DNA of 64,000 nucleotides from Acidobacteriota bacterium. Lineage in GTDB: Bacteria > Acidobacteriota > Thermoanaerobaculia > Thermoanaerobaculales > Thermoanaerobaculaceae. Of this stretch, positions 59,843 to 64,000 are shown one piece after another. The stretch's first letter is position 1. Every line of letters starts with the position of its first letter. Location of the stretch: contig PMLC01000150.1 in the NCBI GenBank assembly GCA_003158745.1, positions 1 to 64,000 of the forward strand, in the 5' to 3' direction. The position numbers and the translations under genes were made by a program. The notes under the pieces were generated by a model, which worked only from the letters and a program-made list of their open reading frames with translations, had not been told where the DNA came from and did no database searches.

Positions 59843-59913
59843 CCGCCCTCCCTGCCTGCGGCTGTATTCTAGCCTGGACTCATCACGAGGGTTCTGCCGT
59901 GGACAATCTAGGC

Positions 59914-59969
59914 TAGGAGCCTGTCCAGGTAATCGGGTGCGGTAGCCCCATTTCTCGGATAGGCTCCTA
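59914..59969. repeat. 56-bp palindromic MITE-like element
   Basis: Ends TAGGAGCCTGTCC ... GGATAGGCTCCTA are inverted repeats, 12 of 13 positions. Confidence 0.6.
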
Positions 59970-60007
59970 ATCCGAAGTGTACGAGAACTGGCGTATCCTC
60001 GTTGAGG

Positions 60008-60433
60008 ATGCGATGGCTGGCGCTCGACATCGGGTCGCATCGCGTGGGCGTGGCGGTGTGCGACACTGACGAGCAACTCGCCTCTCCGCTCCGCGCGATC
60101 CCGTACTCCGGGCCGGACCGGTTGGCCGAAGCCGTGGCCGAGCTGGCCAGCACGTGGGACGTTGAAGGTGTGGTCGTCGGTGTGCCTCATACGAGGGCTG
60201 GAAATAGCCGGGGCGAGGTCCGGGTCTCGAGTGCTGTCGCCGCGCTCGAACGCCGGCTCGAAGTCCCGGTCGAGACGGTTGACGAGAGCGGCACGACAGC
60301 GGCTGCCGAGAGTCTACTGGTCGAGGCGGGAACGCCTCGCCGGCGATGGCCGGAACTTGTGGACGGTCTCGCGGCTCGTCTCATCCTCGAGGCACACCTC
60401 GCGAGTCGGCGCTTTCAGGCACGTGGCCGTTGA
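60008..60433 (+). CDS. ruvX: Putative pre-16S rRNA nuclease / Holliday junction resolvase RuvX (YqgF)
   Basis: MRWLALDIGSHRVGVAVCDTDEQLASPLRAIPY...VVVGVPHTRAG...VPVETVDESGTTAAAES. Confidence 0.9.
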   Translation: MRWLALDIGSHRVGVAVCDTDEQLASPLRAIPYSGPDRLAEAVAELASTWDVEGVVVGVPHTRAGNSRGEVRVSSAVAALERRLEVPVETVDESGTTAAAESLLVEAGTPRRRWPELVDGLAARLILEAHLASRRFQARGR

Positions 60434-60483
60434 CCTGCCAGGGGGCGAATGCTAGCGTTTGCTGAAGTCTGGGAGGGCCTTCA

Positions 60484-62412
60484 ATGGCCGACACGTATTC
60501 GTGTTTCGGGAAATTCCTTCTTCTCAAACAGCGCAGTCAGGACGGCCTGGGCACCCTGTGGCGTGCCGGGGAGATGGAGCGGAACGGCTTCAAGAGGATT
60601 GTGTGGCTTCGGCGGTTTGATCAGGTGGGTCTGGACCGCGCCGCCCTGACTGCAGAAATCGGGCCCGCCAACCAGATCGCCCAGGTCCTCAGGGCCAGCA
60701 ACGTCGTACGGAACGCCACTCACGGTAGCGAGGGCGGGATTCCTTTTGTCGCGTGGGACTACGTGCCCTCGCAGCCTCTCGACCAACTGATGGCTCGTGC
60801 GACCCAGGAGCAGTTCCCGATCGCGATTGACAACGCCCTCTTGATCGTCGAGAAGCTCGCTGCCGCGCTGGCTGCGGCATCGGCGGTAGAGGTGCAGGGG
60901 CAGCCTCTCATCCACGGCTTCCTCGTTCCCCACCTTGCCATGGTCGGCAACGACGGAGAGGCTCAGGTCGCGGGTTTCGGAATCGCACACGGTCTGCGTG
61001 CCAACCTTGACAGGGTGGTGGTGAAGAGGCTCGCGGCATCGTACCTCGCGCCCGAGGTTCTCGCCAACGCAACGGCGACTCCGCGCTCCGATGTCTACTC
61101 TCTGGGCGCGATCCTGTTCCAGCTTCTCTCCGGGCACCCTCTTCCGGCGGACCCGGCGGCACGGGCGGCCGCCCTCGAGGCCCCGATGCTTGCCTTCGAA
61201 GAGGGCCCCATCCCGCAGGATGTCCTCGCGATTCTTAAGAAAACCATGGCTCCGCGCCCGGATGACCGCTACGCGTCGGCCGCCGACTTCAAGAAGGAGC
61301 TCGAGAAGTTGCTTTACGGCGGAGCCTACTCGCCGACGACCTTCAACCTTGCTCTGTTCATGGACAGGCTCTATCGAAATGAGATCGAACAGGAGGACCG
61401 GGAGCTCCAGCAGGAAAGGACCCTTGATGTGACGGCGCACTACCAGCCTCCCAAGGCGGAGATTCCCGAGGCGCCCGAGACGCCCAGCGTCCCGAACCGG
61501 ACCACCCTTTACGCGGCCATCGCCGCTGGCGTGGTTCTGCTCCTGGTCATTGGCTACCTGATCCTGAGCCGGCCCTCGATGCCGAGCGCGGTTGACCAGG
61601 AGGCCCAGAAGAAGATGCTGCAGGAGCTGGTCAACACCCAGGTCGCACAGGCGTTGCGGGAAAAGGAAGATCAGCTTCGAAAGGAGCTCGAGGCCGAGAA
61701 GGCCACGACCGAGGAGTTGCGCAAGCAACTCGACAAGCAGAAGCAGGGAAACCCAGGCGCGAAGCAGATCTCGGCCGAGGAACAGCAGAGACTGCAACGC
61801 GAGATCGCCGCGCGAGAGGCCGAACAGAAGCGGAGGGAGGACGAGCTCACCAAGATCAAGCAGCAACAGGAGGCCGAGGCGGCGAAAACTCGCCAACAGG
61901 CGGCTCTGGCCGAGACCAAGCTGGCTCTCAAGGCGGTCCCGACCGCCGCGGTCCCGACCCAGGTCCCAATGACGGCCCCGGCGCCCCAGGCCGCTTGGAC
62001 GCAGCCACCGGTCGTGCCGACGGTAGTCCCGGCGGGTTCGACCGCAGCCCCGCCGCCGGAACAGCCGCCGGTTACCACTGGGCTCGGGAGCGCTGTGAGC
62101 GAGGGCGATCTGGTGGATTTCTCCCAGGTGGACGCGCAGCCCCAAAGCCTGGTCGAGGGGAAGGTGACCCTTCCACGCTCCGCTGCGCTCGCGAAGGCCC
62201 CGGCGAGCGGGTATGCCATCCTCAGGGTACTCGTCAACGAGAAAGGCGGCGTGGACGAAGTCAAGGTCTTGCGCCCGTTTCAGCCCAGCAGGCCCGGCAT
62301 AGACGAAGCCTGTGCCGAAGCCGTGAAGCAGAATCGGTACCGACCCGCGATGAAGGATGGCAAGAAGGTCAAGACCTGGATCACCGTGACCAAACAGTTA
62401 ATATTGCGCTGA
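60484..62412 (+). CDS. Pseudokinase - TM - coiled coil - TonB C-terminal domain fusion
   Basis: Kinase-like fold features (YLAPEVLANATATPRSDVYSLGAILFQLLSGHPLP) without HRD/DFG aspartates; TM VVLLLVIGYLILS; C-term GYAILRVLVNEKGGVDEVKVLRPFQPSRPGIDEACAEAVKQNRYRPAMKDGKKVKTWITVTKQ. Confidence 0.85.
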   Translation: MADTYSCFGKFLLLKQRSQDGLGTLWRAGEMERNGFKRIVWLRRFDQVGLDRAALTAEIGPANQIAQVLRASNVVRNATHGSEGGIPFVAWDYVPSQPLDQLMARATQEQFPIAIDNALLIVEKLAAALAAASAVEVQGQPLIHGFLVPHLAMVGNDGEAQVAGFGIAHGLRANLDRVVVKRLAASYLAPEVLANATATPRSDVYSLGAILFQLLSGHPLPADPAARAAALEAPMLAFEEGPIPQDVLAILKKTMAPRPDDRYASAADFKKELEKLLYGGAYSPTTFNLALFMDRLYRNEIEQEDRELQQERTLDVTAHYQPPKAEIPEAPETPSVPNRTTLYAAIAAGVVLLLVIGYLILSRPSMPSAVDQEAQKKMLQELVNTQVAQALREKEDQLRKELEAEKATTEELRKQLDKQKQGNPGAKQISAEEQQRLQREIAAREAEQKRREDELTKIKQQQEAEAAKTRQQAALAETKLALKAVPTAAVPTQVPMTAPAPQAAWTQPPVVPTVVPAGSTAAPPPEQPPVTTGLGSAVSEGDLVDFSQVDAQPQSLVEGKVTLPRSAALAKAPASGYAILRVLVNEKGGVDEVKVLRPFQPSRPGIDEACAEAVKQNRYRPAMKDGKKVKTWITVTKQLILR

Positions 62413-62581
62413 GAGCGCCCGCGAACAAGCAACCCGGCCTGCCGTCTAGGTGGGTCGTTTCATCTATGTCCTTGGGGCCTGTCGCGGACGCTGCGCCTCA
62501 AGTCTCGAGGTTGGGTGGGCGGGGCGGAGGGCACACTTTCTCGCCTGACCTGGGGCGGCGGTCAGAAACCACTGGGAGGAA

Positions 62582-63829
62582 TCAACGAACGTTCGCCTGG
62601 ATGTTGGCGAGGAAATCCGCGTTGGTACGGTACTGCTTGAGCTTCGATAGCAGCGCTTGCATCGCCTCATGGGGAGGCAGCGCCGCCAGCGCGCGGCGAA
62701 GCAGGTAGATCCGTTCGACCTCTTCGCGTGGGTAGAGCTTCTCCTCCTTGCGCGTGCCCGACTGGGGGATGTTCATACACGGGAAGATGCGGCGCTCGAA
62801 GAGGTCGCGCGTGAGGACGATTTCCATGTTCCCCGTGCCCTTGAACTCCTGGAAGATGACCTCGTCCATCCGGGAACCCGTGTCGACCAGGCAGGTCGCG
62901 ACGATGGTAAGTGAGCCGCCATGCTCAATGTTGCGCGCCGATCCGAAGAACCGCCGGGGCTTCTCCATGGTCCGCGCGTCGATCCCGCCTGAGAGGATCC
63001 TCCCGGAGCTCTTCTGATTGTTGTTATAGGCGCGTGACATCCTGGTCAGCGAGTCCATGAAAACGACGACGTCCTGGCCGAGTTCGACCAGGCGGCGGGA
63101 CCGCTCGAGCACCATCTCGGAAACCTCGATGTGGCTCTGGACGGATTCATCCGACGATGAGGCATAGACCTCGCCCTTGATGATGTTCCGCTTCCAGTCA
63201 GTCACCTCTTCCGGGCGCTCGTCGACGAGCAGCACGAAGATCTGCACCTCGGGGTGATTGACCGCGATCGCGTGCGCAAGCTGCTGCAGCAGCGTCGTCT
63301 TGCCAGCCTTTGGTGGGGCCACGATGAGGCACCGCTGGCCCTTTCCAATCGGCGCCATGAGGTCGATAACGCGCGGTTCGAGGATCTCCGGCTCGGTTTC
63401 GAGCTTAAAGCGCGGCGTTGGATCGATGGAGGTGAGATCGGAAAACGGCATGGCCTTCTGGCGGTACTCGTCGGGCGTCAGACCCTCGATGGTGTTGATA
63501 TCGGACACGGTCGGGCGCTGGTGGCCGTTCGGAGGCTGTACCGAAGCGCCGATGCGCAGGCCACTCTCGAGGTGCCATCGCGACAGCAGGCCGGGGTCCA
63601 CAACCGGGTCTTCACCAGTCGGGTGGAACCTGCTTCCCGCGGTGATCAGGAACGCCTTGCCATCCTCACGCCGCCAAAGGTACCCATCGAACGGGGACTG
63701 GGGAGCCGCGCCGGCCGCTGTGTGACGGCGGTTGCGTCGCCGACGGGGTCGGCGGCGCCGTCCCGAGCCTGCAGCTTCCTTCGGCTCCGAGGCAGGCAGC
63801 GAGGGAGCGTTCTTAAACTCTTCGGCCAT
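62582..63829 (-). CDS. rho: Transcription termination factor Rho
   Basis: PIGKGQRCLIVAPPKAGKTTLLQQLAHAI...VLLVDERPEEVTDWKR...VVVFMDSLTRMSRAYN. Confidence 0.97.
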   Translation of the reverse strand: MAEEFKNAPSLPASEPKEAAGSGRRRRPRRRRNRRHTAAGAAPQSPFDGYLWRREDGKAFLITAGSRFHPTGEDPVVDPGLLSRWHLESGLRIGASVQPPNGHQRPTVSDINTIEGLTPDEYRQKAMPFSDLTSIDPTPRFKLETEPEILEPRVIDLMAPIGKGQRCLIVAPPKAGKTTLLQQLAHAIAVNHPEVQIFVLLVDERPEEVTDWKRNIIKGEVYASSSDESVQSHIEVSEMVLERSRRLVELGQDVVVFMDSLTRMSRAYNNNQKSSGRILSGGIDARTMEKPRRFFGSARNIEHGGSLTIVATCLVDTGSRMDEVIFQEFKGTGNMEIVLTRDLFERRIFPCMNIPQSGTRKEEKLYPREEVERIYLLRRALAALPPHEAMQALLSKLKQYRTNADFLANIQANVR

Positions 63830-64000
63830 GCTTGTCAAACTCCTTGGCTCACCGCGCCGCCGCCTGCAAGAGACTTGCGACAGCAACACGAACGAGCAGA
63901 CACGCATAAGGCGGGGAAACACCGGGGACGGTCACCGCATCCGCATTCGCGCGCCTGGATTAGTGTAGCGCAAAAACCGGCCCGCGCCAAACGCGAGCTC

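Overview
High-GC bacterial chromosomal window (about 64 kb). Main content: (i) a long minus-strand division/cell-wall (dcw) cluster mraZ-rsmH-ftsL-ftsI-murE-murF-mraY-murD-ftsW-murG-murC-ftsQ-ftsA-ftsZ (about 52.8 to 37.4 kb), with a readable promoter and a MraZ-box array upstream of mraZ; (ii) a phosphate/polyphosphate neighbourhood (about 9.3-23 kb): PiT transporter, DUF47 PhoU-like protein, PPK2, Ppx/GppA, CHAD protein overlapping a ParA-like ATPase, PPK1, plus an intact IS630-family transposase; (iii) envelope/housekeeping genes (S1-domain protein, LptD, two PpiC/SurA-like isomerases, RuvX, Rho, SthA, tRNA-Pro(CGG)). The observation I consider most interesting is a secreted thioredoxin-fold protein (9058..7541, minus) whose CxxC motif reads UGA-Pro-Ile-Cys: the frame is open on both sides of the UGA, and a GC-rich hairpin with a GGUCC apical loop follows at the spacing expected of a bacterial SECIS, so it is a candidate selenoprotein. 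Against this, the window also holds several clearly decayed genes (SOD, prohibitin/SPFH, DUF4833, IS630 remnant, acyltransferase with a tetranucleotide-repeat frameshift), so a nonsense mutation is a real alternative. Other notable points: a CHAD-ParA gene pair inside the polyP cluster, a pseudokinase-TonB chimera, two purine-rich inverted repeats of similar design, and a 56-bp MITE-like palindrome. Family assignments are from reading the translations; no database search was run.
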